A stretch of DNA of 64,000 bases from Diprion similis (lineage: Eukaryota; Arthropoda; Insecta; Hymenoptera; Diprionidae). Under the pieces are notes generated by a model. The model saw only the letters and a list, made by a program, of their open reading frames with translations, was not told the origin of the DNA and ran no database searches. Every line of letters begins with the position of its first letter. The first letter of the stretch is position 1. The position numbers and the translations under genes were made by a program. Where the stretch lies: positions 8,804,001 through 8,868,000 of the forward strand of contig NC_060118.1 in NCBI RefSeq assembly GCF_021155765.1, in the 5' to 3' direction. Positions 1 to 12,974 of the stretch are shown here, piece after piece.

Positions 1-1109
1 TTGACCGCCGGAAAAATGGGCGACAGTATAACCAGCGCTGAGGATCTGGCCACGCAGTCCTCAGTCAAGTACGGTGCTGTCGAAGGTGGATCCACGTCCA
101 TGTTCTTCAAGGTAGATGCGGCGAAATGTTGTGCGATAAATACTCCTCTTAACCATTTTTACCTTCTATAGAATTCGAACAACTCGGTTTACCAACGGAT
201 GTGGGCTGCTATGATGGAAGCCAGACCCAGTGTCTTTACAAAGAACAACGACGAGGGCGTTCAACGCGTACTTAACTCAAACAGCAAGTACGCTTTCATC
301 ATGGAGTCCACTAGCATCGAGTACTACGTCGCAAGAAGCTGCGATCTCGAACAGATCGGCGGGTTTCTAGACAACAAAGGATACGGCATTGCCATGCCAT
401 TGAGTAAGGATCCGAAATACCTACACTTTTTAACCAACAAGGTTGACGCAGAGCCCTCCATTGGAAATTTTGACGATGATTCACCTTCTCTTCCTCCTCA
501 GACTCACCGTACAGAACGTTGTTCAGCGAAGCGGTACTGAAGCTCCAAGAAAAGGGTATCTTGCAAAAGATGAAGGACAAATGGTGGAAGGAGAGAGACC
601 TCAGTGAGGAGACAGCAAAATGCAACAATACTGAGGAGGCGAAGACGGACTCGGACGATCTTGAGTTGGGTTTGCCAAACGTTGGTGGTGTTTTCGTCGT
701 TCTGATGTGCGGCGTTTCGGCAGCCTGCGTAGTGGCGATGCTCGAGTTCCTCTGGAACGTCAGAAAAGTCGCCGTCGACGAAATGGTCAGCATCGTCTGC
801 TAGCTCGTGGCTTCTTCCGTGGCACTTGCTATTTTACTTTGCAATATCAATTTCCAGGTGACACCGTGGGAGGCGTTCAAGGCTGAGTTTAGATTCGCGA
901 TCAACATTTGGGCCGAGACTAAACCGGTCAAGGTCGCAAAGAGCAGTAACAGGAGCTCCACTTCCGCTCTGCACACTGGCGCTGGACCGGGAAGAGCCGC
1001 TTCCGTCGCCAGGTCACTCGTAGGCTCCTTTCTCAGACTCGACATGATCGACAAGTTCGAGAAAGACAACACATCGAACACCAGAAGCGGAAATCAGAGA
1101 AAGAATTGA
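1..1109 (+). CDS. Ionotropic glutamate receptor, kainate type (3' part)
   Basis: Postsynaptic ligand-gated cation channel subunit; the window holds only the last 292 codons. Exons read 1-111, 172-403, 502-785 and 858-1109, all with GT-AG introns of 60, 98 and 72 bp and consistent phases (0, 1, 0). The first exon starts just after the usual M3 region and carries the S2 half of the glutamate-binding domain: EGGSTSMFF in exon 1 and [11 protein letters not shown] in exon 2, whose glutamate is the conserved ligand contact in this family, then the lobe ending KMKDKWWKE. Transmembrane M4 follows in exon 3 ([20 protein letters not shown]). The last exon encodes a Ser/Arg-rich cytoplasmic tail ending SGNQRKN. 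The amino-terminal domain, S1 and M1-M3 lie outside the window. Resemblance is closest to insect Grik/KaiR1D-like subunits, but the exact orthologue cannot be assigned from this part. Confidence 0.93.
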
Positions 1110-1426
1110 AATTAAGGGATCATTATTGCAACGATGATCAGTTTTCATAAATCATTAATTATATTATGAGTCACGTGTAGTCGTTGATATCTAGAATGGC
1201 TTCAAGCATGATTGCAAAATTTCATATAATGCATAGTTTTTATACGCTTATACAATAATTTTAACTCATTTGAAACACAGCTGTACGTCATCGTCTGGTT
1301 TGGAAACCTACCTACTTATAAACTTTTTTTGTTCGGAATTCTAAACGACAAGTAACCGACGAAACGTCCCATCGGAGTCAGAATACTGAGCTGGGTAGGA
1401 ATAAAAAAGGGAAATATGTGGTATGA

Positions 1427-1442
1427 AATAAAATAAAATAAA
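1427..1442 (+). terminator. Clustered AATAAA polyadenylation signals of the glutamate receptor gene
   Basis: Three overlapping AATAAA hexamers lie about 320 bp after the stop codon, followed by T-rich sequence. This is the most likely 3' end of the receptor mRNA; a further ATAAAA lies slightly upstream near 1411. Confidence 0.55.
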
Positions 1443-1828
1443 GGCTGCGTTATTTGTCTGTATCATTTTTTAGTTTTTTTTTTTTTTTCTCTTTTCATTT
1501 TGGTCTCCTTTTTTTTCATTTTGTCATCGTCTCGGACATAATACACGGCGTGTAATATACGTCTGTATATATTTTATGGTGTCCATAGACAATGCATTCT
1601 GTTTATTCTTCTCCGCGTTTATAATCCGTAATATATCTGTCAACCGCGAGTTTGCGGTCGAGAAACCAGCGCGATGGACCAAACTCGACTACAAAAGCGC
1701 CGCGAGTTTAATATCCTCTTCGCCTCCGAAAGTCATACTTGCATCAAGTATCACATGATATGACTGTACGCAGGAGTTGAAAAAAAGGGTAAATATGGTT
1801 TCTCAAAAAATGCTGCTGGATTTAAAAC

Positions 1829-1834
<6 letters not shown>

Positions 1835-1883
<49 letters not shown>
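1835..1883. repeat. (GA)n microsatellite
   Basis: About 24 uninterrupted GA units, purine-rich on the + strand. Confidence 0.95.
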
Positions 1884-1887
<4 letters not shown>

Positions 1888-4815
1888 CATATTATTCTTC
1901 CAACTGACTGACAAATATTTTCTAATCGTTTAATCGGTGATAAATCGAGCCATCGAAATGAAAAAGAAAAGGGAAAGTTGTTTCTTTTCCTTTTTCTTTT
2001 CTTTTTTTTTCCAGTCTTCTCTTGTATCGTTCAGACAGCGGTGAGTCGAGATTTAAAAACGCGCGCGAGGTTCAAATTCCAACTCGAGACGGCGCGAGTC
2101 CCGCGGTGCAGATTGGAGTTTTGAAAATTTGAGCGGCGGCGTTGTACTTTCAAGTCATCCGGCGAGCTCTGCGGGTCTACCTATCTTAGGTATGTGTTAT
2201 TATACCGAAACTGGACGGTCGTGTAGAGTGAGATAAGACAGAAAGAAAGAGAGAGAAAGAGAGAGAGAGAGAAAAACGAAATAAACATGAAACAAACTTG
2301 ATATTAATTACCCTCCGGCTGGACGTATTAATGGTTTTTTTCCAATGAGATAACGGGTCAAAAGTCAAACTCTAAATCACCCGGTCGCCGTGAAGGTATG
2401 AGGATATTTCCGATAAGCCCTTTGACAAAAACCGCCCCGCAATCCAGCGCCTTCAAACTGAGTTATATGCGCGTCTTTTGTTTGTACACGTGGACGCACA
2501 CGCCCGTATAGTTGTGATTTTTGAAATGCGTATTTTCATAATAATCAACTGGTTTCGAATTACATTTCATTCTGTCCAGATCTGTAAATTATACATTTTC
2601 TCATTACTTTTGTCTTTGAGGGTTTTTCTGAAAAGTTCTCGGACTTTTCAAGCATCTCTCCATAAATAATTTCAGTCGTGGATTTTTTTGATTTTTTTTT
2701 TTTTTTTTTTTGTAAAAAAAGAAACAAACAAAAACATCCGTTACTTCCAAATATTTCTAACCATGATTCTGCCAAGTACTTCGTTGATATATGAAATTGA
2801 TTTTTTCGAGTAAGTTCTGGTTTTTTTTTTCCAAAGAAGCTTTTTCCAAACAGTATTTATTTCTTATTCATTGATTATTATTATTATTCTCTTGTAAAAT
2901 GCAACGGAAATTGAATTGAGAAGTATAAAAACCAGCAGAGAATATCGTACGTTATTTACGATTTTAATTTCCATAATCATTTTGTACAGATAAATTTGTA
3001 TGAAAAAAAAATCAAAAATCATCTAATTCGAATGTGCTAAGTTTTTCAAATTCTAGCACAGAAGGCCACGTAAAATCAAAAAAATTATTGACTTACATCT
3101 TCTCGGTAAGCGAAGGCGGGACGAATGTTCGGGGGCGAAGGCTGCTGATGAAAAAAAAAAAAAAATAAATAAAACTCTTTTCAAATTTGAGTTATGGAAA
3201 GGGACCGAAGTCGCTTCGCGTCGCGGCGTGGCGTGGCGTGTCTGCACGACTGCAGCGTAGAGGGTGAAAGAAGTGCCGGTAATTCTCCTGATCGCATCGC
3301 TGCTGTAGGTCCTTCGCTCAGTCCAACAATATTTGGACTTGCCCATAATGGTGTTAACGAACCTTGGTCCCCAGGGTTTTGGGATTTTCGTCCCCCTTCG
3401 CCCCTTGGCTCGGCGTCGTGCCACGCGGCCTCTTTGTGGCATTATTTCCCGGCCCGAGACTCGATCCGAAGAGCCTTGAGCGGCCACCTTCCTGCCGAGG
3501 AAACTTCAACGAGTGGAAAAATCAGGACGAAAATCCTACTGGCAAGGAAGCCGGCCTTCAATTGACGTGAAAAAAATTACTAGATCTCTCAAAATATTTT
3601 AGAACATCAAGAGATTTGTTTGAACGTTATTTTTTAGGAGGTTGCTTCCTGTGACTCAGTCGATTAGACAAAAAAAATTCGATCCTCGTAGGTCAGAAAA
3701 TGTCTTAAACCTTAAGGAGTTGACATTTTTCTGTCGAGAAGATGAAATAAAAAAAAAATCAATTGTATTGCAAAATGGCGACTGAATTTTCAGAATAATC
3801 AAAGCAAGTGTAATATGGATATCTGAAAATTTAAGACCAATCCTCCAAAAAAAAATTTCCTTCTTTTGAGAGTTATGGGAAACCATGCTGAACACTTTTC
3901 ACTGAAAATTCGTTTCAAGCAAATTTTTACACTGGTATTTGGTGATTTTGTGACGCTTGCAGTTCGCCTGAAAATAGGCAAACCAATTTGAAAGTCAAAT
4001 TTAAAGTGTATTTAAGAATAAAATTGGAGAAAAACCAACATGTATCGAGAGTCGAATGGAGTAAGAGAAGAATTTTCATCCGATGCGGGTGTCCGTTCGG
4101 CACGAGTGTGTGTATCACTGTATATAACACATGATACGCATTGGTGGATGTTTGAATGATTCATGGTACCCAAGGAAGTCCTGAAAAGGGCGGGCAATTA
4201 TTCAGGAGTAGAATAAGCGGCAGCGTCGGCGGAGGGTCCTGTGCAAACAGGAGACGCGTGGGAGGTCCTGGAGGATGGATTTGGAGTCAATCCCGTTGCC
4301 CCCCGCCGGAGCCAGGCTGAGTTATGCCGAGCGGGTCCTGCAGGACGCCGAATCCTCTTCTGACACCTTTATTTGACTCGATAAGCACCGTCTCGCCGCC
4401 TTTTCAAAAGACCCGCATTATTATGTATGTACCTGTATATGTATATACGTTTGCTTGGAACTCGACTCTCGAGAGCGTATATAAGTAACAATGACCTGTT
4501 TGCCTTTCCAGCTTCCTTGAGAAACTACGCCGCCCAAGTGTGTATATGCACAGATTATACGCACCGACGACGGCGACGATGACGCCACCGTTTTGCCTGT
4601 GCATCTGACCCCCGGTAAACCGTTCCGAGCTGTCCAAATTCAAACGGACCCCCCACAGATCGATCCTTGCCCACGAGATAATAAAGACGCTCATGGCACA
4701 CCCTTACTCCAAGTGCCGACCTCCCAGATTTTCCCGGAATGCGTCATTCCGTGTTTTCATTTTCATGTCGTTGCGGCTCGATTGTAACGACCGGGACCAA
4801 CTGCAGTCTGGATTC

Positions 4816-4955
4816 GTGGTGTCTGGTGGACCTGAAAATGTCCTTCAATTTTTCTTGCCTCTTGGATATATTCTATTTTTAATGTCCTTGAACAACTTGG
4901 AAATGTCCTTGAATTTTGTACGGATTTTTCACTGGATACCATGGGATGCTACCAG
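4816..4955 (+). repeat. Dispersed repeat, copy 1 (related copy at 54266-54430)
   Basis: The segment shares a diverged but collinear pattern with 54266-54430 in the same orientation: a 5' part ending in TTTTTCTTG, then TATTCTATTTTTAATGT, then TGGAAATGTC and a final TTTTTACTGGAYAC-like block. No coding capacity or clear terminal repeats are visible. It looks like an old interspersed element of unknown class. Confidence 0.55.
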
Positions 4956-6828
4956 TTATGGTACAGAATTGATTCTTCATCTTGTTACTGGCCATGCTTT
5001 CACCTTCATATGGAATCCAGATGCTGAAAATCAACTTTGAAGAAAACTCTCCTGTTCCTGGTCATTTAACCACTTTTACTAGGAAACCAAGTGGTGTTCA
5101 TAATTGACTCGATGTTGAAGAGCATCCAAAATCCACCAGAAGTTGAAGCACACCTGCAGAGAAGTTTCAAGCACTATGGAACAAATGTTTTAATCTTCAT
5201 GGGACTTTGGATGGATCCAGAAACAAAAGCGATCTAGAATCAATGTCAATTACAAGTACTGCCAAATGACGAAGACCTGAAACATAGAAATTGAAGGGGA
5301 AAGATGGAGACCAAAGCAAAGCGTTGAGGATACCACTAATTTCAATTGATGGAAACATTAGGTCCAGCTCCCTGGAAAGATGGACCTTCGATGGAATTCA
5401 AAATGGCCTCGCGCGAGGAGCGATTACACTTGGCGATAAGCGAGTAGATATCGTTTGTGTTTCTGCCGCTCGTTACGCGACCGTTGTAATTAAGCCGATA
5501 ATGATTCCTCGCCGCCTCATGCCGCACAACCTTCGCCGGTATGCAACTGCCATTTTCGATTCTCGATAGAACCTTTCTTGTGGTTAATATACTGATCGCG
5601 TTTGAAGTTCGTCTGGAACGAATTCGATTCATTAAAAGACTGTTGCGAAGTAACCGTTGAACGATCGATTATGGGAGAGATAAAAATCATAGCGAATGAA
5701 CGTAATTGTAAGAGTATGATTGAGTCGCACTTTAAAGTGTTGTCCATTCACTGGTTAACGGAAATCACTTGAAATCGTATCGTTTCCTCGATGATTAGCA
5801 TAAGAGGAGTTGGAACAGCTGACATAAAATCATGAAACATGAGTGAAAATGCGTGATGTCGAGATAAAACGATTTCAAAGTGGATCAAATCGTGTGTGAT
5901 TCAAAAAAGCTTTTCGATTACAGACAATTGTATCTGCGATACAAGTGAAGCAATAAAGTGAATTCTATTCATCAAAATTTAGTGATATGCATTGGCTCAG
6001 ATCGAAAACTAATTTGCAATGCTGAGAAGATGATGAGAAGATTAGTGGACCAAAACTGAGATCGAATTTGATTGTGGTAAGATCGAGTTCTCGTCTGGCG
6101 ATGCGTTACAGTTTCAGAAATGGTCTGTTAAGCTACCGATGCAATCAAGCGATAGGACGATTGGCGTCCTGCAGATCAAAGGACGGCGTCCTGATCAATC
6201 CTCGAGTAATGAATACGAAAAGATTGGCAGCAATGTACAAACGTGAAGAAAGTATATCTGCATGGTCTTAGGATGTGCGCGGTGTTTTTGGGGTCTCGAG
6301 ACCCGCCGAGTGGTTGAACATTCTGGAGTGGAAATTGATTTCGGTCGACTTCCATTACTCAAAGCGGGTGGAAAAATATACCGACAAAAGTCAGGAGACT
6401 GATCCTTTGGGGATAAGGAGGCGAACTTATCCCGTTGAGTCCGATGGGTTCTGTGTCCCGTAGAAATTCTTGGCGCGTTTTGAACCAGCAGGAGCTGTGC
6501 AGGCGCAGAAAGGAACCCCGCGTCTCGCTTTAACCGTGCCGCAATGTGTCCTTCGGCAAGTACCTCCCCGAGGAGCCGAAGCACCGGATCTCCTAGGAGT
6601 ACTTTGAGTCTTCGATTACAATGATAAATCCGAGAAACTGCGTCCGCAGTTCTGATAGTTCTGATAATTCTGCTTGTCAATATAACTGGCTCATCAAGTA
6701 TTTTAAATCAAGTACGTTTGAGACGATGTTCAGTATTGGAATGAAGAAACGAGCTTTTTCAGAAATGCCGTGCAAGCGCAATAAACGCTAGGAAACTGGA
6801 ATTCGAAAGCTCCCGCAAGTCTCTAAAT

Positions 6829-7216
6829 AGCTATTTATGTGGCATTCCCGTAAACCGTCTGTTTTTTTGGCAAGGATAAAGATTTCAGGACTAGTTGAAA
6901 GCGAGCCGGAAGCGAACCGGAAGCGAGTACTGAAATTATCCGAGCCAAATAACTGTTTACGGGCATGCCACATACAATATTTTTTACGGTATGGGCATTA
7001 AGAAGCAAACCGAAGAGTGAGGTTATGTCGCGATCTGTTCGACGAAGCTACTTTATTCGCCAGTTTGGGACGCGCACTTTGAACTGCGCATCAAAACTGC
7101 GGAATAAAGACTTTATTCCACAACTTTTTTCGCTGCTGTACAAAGCGTCACTTTACGGGACGAAAACTGCCACAAAAAGTGGACTTTTCAATGCCCATGT
7201 CGTGAAAAAAAAATTT
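6829..7216 (+). mobile_element. Two-part non-autonomous inverted-repeat element, copy A
   Basis: Two short inverted-repeat units lie side by side. Unit 1 (about 6836-6971) starts TATGTGGCATTCCCGTAAAC and ends with the inverted counterpart GTTTACGGGCATGCCACATA. Unit 2 (about 6977-7213) starts TTTTTTACGGTATGGGCATT and ends with the inverted form AATGCCCATGTCGTGAAAAA. The same arrangement occurs in reverse orientation at 63189-63562. No transposase is present, so this looks like a composite MITE or SINE-like element moved in trans. An open frame crossing unit 2 is preserved between copies (see findings). Confidence 0.8.
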
Positions 7217-10200
7217 TTACTTAACCATCATAAAAAGATACATCGTGGTTCTAAAATACAGAATTTTGGATTGATTTCACGTCGCATTTTCCGGGTTCAA
7301 CAGAATGTGGATGACGACGATACTTCCCTGAGTGTAATCCAACCAGACATGGCCGAAGGCGTGTCTCCTCTCATTCATAGTAATTCATGCCGCATACGCA
7401 CCGCATCTGTGGGGAATAATTTAGTGATCGAGTGACGTCTGCGAAGAGATAGAACGAGATATGAAGAAAGAGAGAGAGAGAGGAGTGTGTGGCTGGAGGA
7501 TATGCAAAGGCGAATAAGAAGAGGGCGATCAGGATCAGGATCGGGACCAAGAGGACCGAAGTGCCGCTCCTTGCACCGGCAGAGGAGCGAAGGAAGGAGC
7601 AAAAGGGGGGGGGGGGGGGGGGGGGACAGTCGAGCCGCTGGGAGGAGAGGGGGAGGAATAGGACCCCAGTTAAGGAACACGATGCTATCGGCGCTTGTTA
7701 GCTCTCCAGACTTCCACAGCGGGGTGCATCCTCTGGCGGCGAAACCCTCCCTCCTTGCTGCCACCCTATTTCCCCCAACTAGCCGAGGATTCCGGGGTAC
7801 AACGCGTCTTTCGGCATCGCCTTGCTCTCTGCGCTATAATATACCATAAACGCAAGCATCGCAAGGAGCTTTGGAATATCGCTTGGCATGAGAACAGGTC
7901 GTTGAAGGAACGTCAGGATATGGTAACCGTGTGATAATCCAGTCGAAATTTTTTTCGATAGAGGATTTTGGCACGAGGTGGACAATCCTGGAAACTAATT
8001 TCAACCGAATTGGACGAGCTATAAATAGTTTCATTTGACCTGATGGCTGGTATCAAAAAAAGTTTATGGACTTGTTGAAGACAAGGTTAATTCAACGTTG
8101 AGTTATCTCAAATTGTGAGCAATTCGATATTTTATACCCTTTTCTTATGTCTGTCGGATTTTCTGGTTGTTTTCCAACAATTTCCAACACTTTTTCAGCA
8201 CTTTCGAAATACAATTTCGATGGTGAAAAGTTGAAATTTGGTTTATCGTTAGCCTGGTTTGTTTGCTTTTATATTTTTCGAATACCTTGGTGCTTATAGC
8301 CACGAATATGCTCACGGGTGTTGAATGGGAGACAGAGACTCACCCTAAATGGTGTTATAAAGCCGGTTTATTGTATCGTTAAAAGTAAAGCGTAATGGTG
8401 CCGATGGGATCGTGTAACAAAGTTTGTTTGGATTTCCAGGTCGAGTCTTCCCTACTGTTATTCTTCCTTCTTTTTCACCTCTTTAGTTCCCCCGCCGTGT
8501 TGTTGTTCTCGTTTTATCTGTACGTCCGTGTGTAAGGGGTACTTGCTCCTATATCACTGATACAAGTTGTGTAGCCTCGCAATGTATATATTCGTGTTTA
8601 ACATACTACGTCTCTCCCTCTCTCTCGCTCTCTTTACGTTTAGATAATTACGATGAGGTAAAGAAGAATCCATGCCGGCGAGATGGCAGTCCTTTCAACG
8701 GCCCTCTCTAAATTTGATTTATGCTGATTAAAACAGAGGAGAAATGCCGAAAGCCAGCTTGTGAGCAGGCCTTTGCAGCATGCGAGCAATATACGCTTTA
8801 TACGCACTTATACCATCTTACACAACGTGCACAATATACACGGTGTCTTCCAACTACGCCCTAATCGCGTTCAAAAGTATAACCAGATAAATCTAGTCGT
8901 GAAAAAAAATGTCCGATCCTCAATTCGTTACATTTTTAAGCTGTTTCTATTCGTGCAGCAGACAGTTTTCCCTGAAACCTGAATCAAAGCACTAGAATGT
9001 CCCACTTGAAAAGTTTGAAATCACCTTAATTCGAACTTGTTCGTTGAAAAAATTTGAAAAAATTCACGCATGCGGAAACCGATGGCAACAATTATCGCCT
9101 CAAGTTTCATCGATATTTATCAAATACCGCGAGATTTATCGACTGTTTAATAATCGTGGTAGACGCCATTTTCAAATCGGAGATGATCGGGGTCAGTTTG
9201 AGAAATTCCAAAGCACGTATTTGTTAATAATCATTAAATTTTGTACTTTATTCAGCCTGTTTGTCGTAGAAAAATAATTCCCGAACACCCTCTAGACGGC
9301 GGAGTTTAGAGCAGGGGCATTAAAATTGTAACAGAAGTCGCAACACTGGTTCAGGTAACTCGTAGTAGGTACTATGTGTATCTCTGGTCTCTCAGCTTTC
9401 GAGTCGGAACCTTTACGGCTCTCTTTCAAGTTTTTAACGAACCGCCTTATCGGCTAATTATAAAGCCACGGCTGTTGTACAAATAGCCGGGTCTTAGTGG
9501 ATGTAGCCCGATAAGGAACCCTCCTCCTTTCAGCCTCCCCGCCGCTCTCAGCTACCGGACTCCGGTGCTCCTGGTCCCAACGACATTTCCGAAAAGCATT
9601 CCTTCAGAAATTCTTTTCCACCGCGATACCGCCACTCCGTACCCTCCTTCAGACAGCTGCTCCCTCGATGACGTTTCTAATTTTTCACCTACATTTCTCA
9701 ATGTTATCGCAGTCATGTTTCTCATACTCTGTAATAGACTTTCCAAGAACCCTAAGTAGGCCGGTTCATTCGAAATTTCGTGGATTTCGTGAATCATCAA
9801 TTTCTTTCTAAATCCAGATACGAAATCTTGAGAATTTCAAATTGATCGCTTCCATTCAAGCGGACCAGGTGTACAGATTTATTTTGAGGCAGTCGGAATC
9901 AGTGATACCGATGCTAGTATTTTTTGGAAAAATCTAATCGTCCGGTATAGTGAAACGTAATTTTGATCAGGTCTTCTGAAACTCGATTAAGCTATTCGAT
10001 GATTGTATGGAGTGACGTCGGTTATGTATAATGGATAAACAAATATCTGATTTCAATTACTTGGGCCTTTAACCTTTGAGAGAAAAGTTTAATTTTTATC
10101 ACTAATAGTACAAATTTACAGGAAAAATATCCAAATTCTTACTCAAAACTTTGAATAAGTGTGGAAAAAAAAATCAAGAGCATATAACTTATACGAACAA

Positions 10201-11158
10201 GTCAGTGGGAAAAATATTTCATTCAATTATCTTTGTTAATATAAGACTAAGTTATTTATTTGAAGAATTAGAAACGTGAAACAATTAATGTCGTATCTTG
10301 AGAAAACAGATTTCTCGCCGACGAACGCAAAATCATCAATTTTTTCAATATTCATGCAATTAATCGGAAAAAAATCTCTAAGCAATGATATCGCAAAATA
10401 CAAAAACCTCGTATTTTCTCCGCTACTTCGAAAAAAAAATAAAATAAAATAACCACAGTATTAAAACTGAATTTTTATATTTTTCATTTCTCAAAATCAC
10501 CCATTTTTCAATTTCAAAATGTCACATTAATTCCATTCTCGTTTAAGTTTTCTTCAATATCACTGTTTTTCCTTCGCGCAAAAAATGGTTATAGAAAACG
10601 TGAAAAACGATCTAAAATTGCACTTCTAAAATACTCACAATCGTACGTGCAGTGCAAATAAATTAAAACGGACAGTAAAAATTTGACGTAATATTTGAAA
10701 AAATAAACCTAAATATTCAAAGTTCTTCGTGCTACGAAAATCGGCAATTTTTTATAATTTCGAGGAGCTGTCGGTCGTCGGCCAGGCACCTCTACAGCAC
10801 ATATAACTAACCTGAAACGCTTCTTGCGGATGAACACGACTCTCCGGTATTACTCTGCAGGCCACAGAGAGTGTGCTCGTGTAACGTAACGAACCTTAAG
10901 CCTATCCGGCTACTGGTTTTACGCCCCAAGAGCCTCGGGGTATGCGGTCATTTCCAACGCTCATTTTCAGAAGAACCCAAGTCCGTCTCATCTCCAGCAC
11001 ATCATCTTCATCTCACTTGCTTTCTTCCTTCTTCTTCGTCTTCGTCCTTGAATATAAATTTCTTGTTTAATAAATTTAAAAAAAAACTATACCAATGTCA
11101 TAATATTTTCATCTGTCAAATTCTGTAAATTTGATTGATTCTTTTTTATTATACATAC
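7217..11158. other. Intergenic, no gene recognised
   Basis: AT-rich DNA with a G-homopolymer at 7605-7625 and a GC-richer patch around 7480-7800, where overlapping Arg/Gly-rich and Ser/Pro-rich frames exist only because of the composition. The tract 10060-10750 is strongly A/T-rich and shows nothing recognisable. Confidence 0.6.
7605..7625. repeat. Poly-G run (21 G)
   Basis: Uninterrupted run of 21 guanines. It can form G-quadruplex structures and its length is prone to sequencing and assembly error. Confidence 0.9.
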
Positions 11159-11160
11159 AT

Positions 11161-11764
11161 ATTAGGGTGGCGCAAAAAAACCGACTACTTTTTTTTTGGT
11201 TCGTATGACAAAACGTTAGTTTTTGATGTTTTAAGAGCCCACTCCAAAGGACAGCTCAAGAAAAAATTTTAAGAGGTCACTCCAAATTTTTTAAAATGTC
11301 AGAAATCGTTAAAAAATTAAATTAAAAGAATTATATTTTCAGTATTTTGTTTGATTTTTAATTCATGCCGTGGTGTATTGTTATCGATTCTTTCTTACTA
11401 AATTAAAGAAAACAAATTTATGAAATTTTAATATGAATATTAAAAGGTAGCTCGAAAAGATCTAAAGAAATGCACCAGAAAATTGAAAAAAAATTATGAG
11501 CGACCTTTCAAAATTCAAATTTTGAACTGAAATTTTCGGAAACTTATTTTTTTTTGTCTATAAAATTATACCGTAACGAGAAAATTTTTTTTTTCACAAA
11601 TCGATTTTTGACGATTTCTGACGTTTTAAAAAATGTGGAGCAACCTCTTAAGAATTTTTTTTTTGAACTGTCCTTTGGAGTGGGCTCTTAAAACATGAAA
11701 AACTAACATTTTGTCACACGAGACTCAAAAAAAAAAAAAGTCGGTTTTTTTGCGCCACCCTAAT
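11161..11764. mobile_element. Foldback / long-TIR MITE, copy A
   Basis: The element begins ATTAGGGTGGCGC and ends with its reverse complement GCGCCACCCTAAT. The inverted arms stay alignable for roughly 170-190 bp and include the shared block GTTTTAAGAGCCCACTCC. The unique loop between them is about 220-260 bp. It is flanked by AT-repeat sequence, so the target duplication (probably TA or longer) is ambiguous. No coding potential. A second copy lies at 51903-52524 with the loop in the opposite orientation. RNA from either strand would fold into a long hairpin. Confidence 0.88.
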
Positions 11765-11766
11765 AT

Positions 11767-12939
11767 GTATATATATATATTTTTTTTTTCTTTTTCCTTG
11801 AATTTTATAGCAATACTTGCAGATATCGAATTGAATTTGGAGAAAAATGAAGTGAATTTAAATTTGTCGAGTGAATATATATATATATATATATATATAT
11901 ACAGTGTGAAAATTTAATTTAAACAAAAAATTTATAATCATGGACTGAGTTGTTGAAAAATTGTTGGTAAAAATGGGAAAATCGGTGTACAGAAAATACT
12001 TAAATAAAGAATTTAACGTCCCAAGAAACGAAGTGAGATGCGACCTTTTGGTTCTGTGGATCGAAGAAGCTTGATCTGAGATAAGAGGCTGCCGGTGAGA
12101 AACGGTTAATTTATTTACGACGCGATTCGGTTTCATTAGCATACCCATAATCCTCCATTGCGGAGCGTGCGGTGTACGGTAGTCGGTATGGGACGACGAC
12201 GGTTTATACCGGTACTAATCCCTCCGCCGTCCAATGCGGCTGTAAAAAGCGTGGAGACGTGTGTGGAGAGGGATAAAATACGCGTAGAAATAATGACCAA
12301 TATAATTGTTTTGATTTATATTGATTACGCACTTGGTTAGAAAGAAAAAACTATACGCGTAAGAATAATTAGTCGTTTCCTTTCACTTTATTCACTCTCC
12401 GTGATCGTTTTTTTTTTTTCGTTCGGGAACGATTTGATAAATTTCTTCGAATCTAATCAGTATTGTGTTTCCATTTAATTAAGTATTTTGTTTGACAAAT
12501 AAAATACGTACTAGTTTGCGTTTTTTTTTTTTTTTTTTTTCTTCTTCTTTTTGGGTTGATGTTAGGCAAATATAGTGTTACTAAACTGATATTCATCAAG
12601 CTATAGTAACATAATTGAATCGTCTGGATAGAAAAATATGCAAATTTTTTTTGTTCCTTTAATCTTATAGTCATTTGATTGGTTAAAATAATATTTTGTG
12701 AAAATTATATTAATAATTCTGCAAAATATTGTTTTAAAATAAATTTTTTAGATTCAGGATAGACTTTTGTGTAAATTGAATATATTTCTTAGTTGTAAAA
12801 TGAAATTGATCCTTGTTCATTTTGCAAGTCCGTCGATTTTTTAACGATACGTGAAATAATTTTTAATTTTTTTACACTTCATATACACGAAAATTTTTCA
12901 GAATTCAGACAAAACGGAGAATTGTAGTTAAGGTTCAGA

Positions 12940-12974
<35 letters not shown>

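Larger units (their letters stand above)
1110..6828. other. Intergenic, no gene recognised
   Basis: AT-rich DNA with many homopolymer runs. GC-richer patches (about 2040-2170, 3190-3540, 4200-4350, 6470-6600) contain open frames on both strands, but none shows a protein family, a splice-consistent extension or a credible start. A diverged dispersed repeat at 4816-4955 is listed separately. Confidence 0.6.

Noticed and set aside
3053-3570. Overlapping 123-144 aa frames on both strands near 3.3 kb
   Set aside because: GC-rich composition produces them; products are Arg/Ser-rich, without domain, start context or splice support.
7375-7849. Overlapping Arg/Gly- and Pro/Leu-rich frames around the poly-G run
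   Set aside because: Homopolymer and purine-rich translation artefacts.
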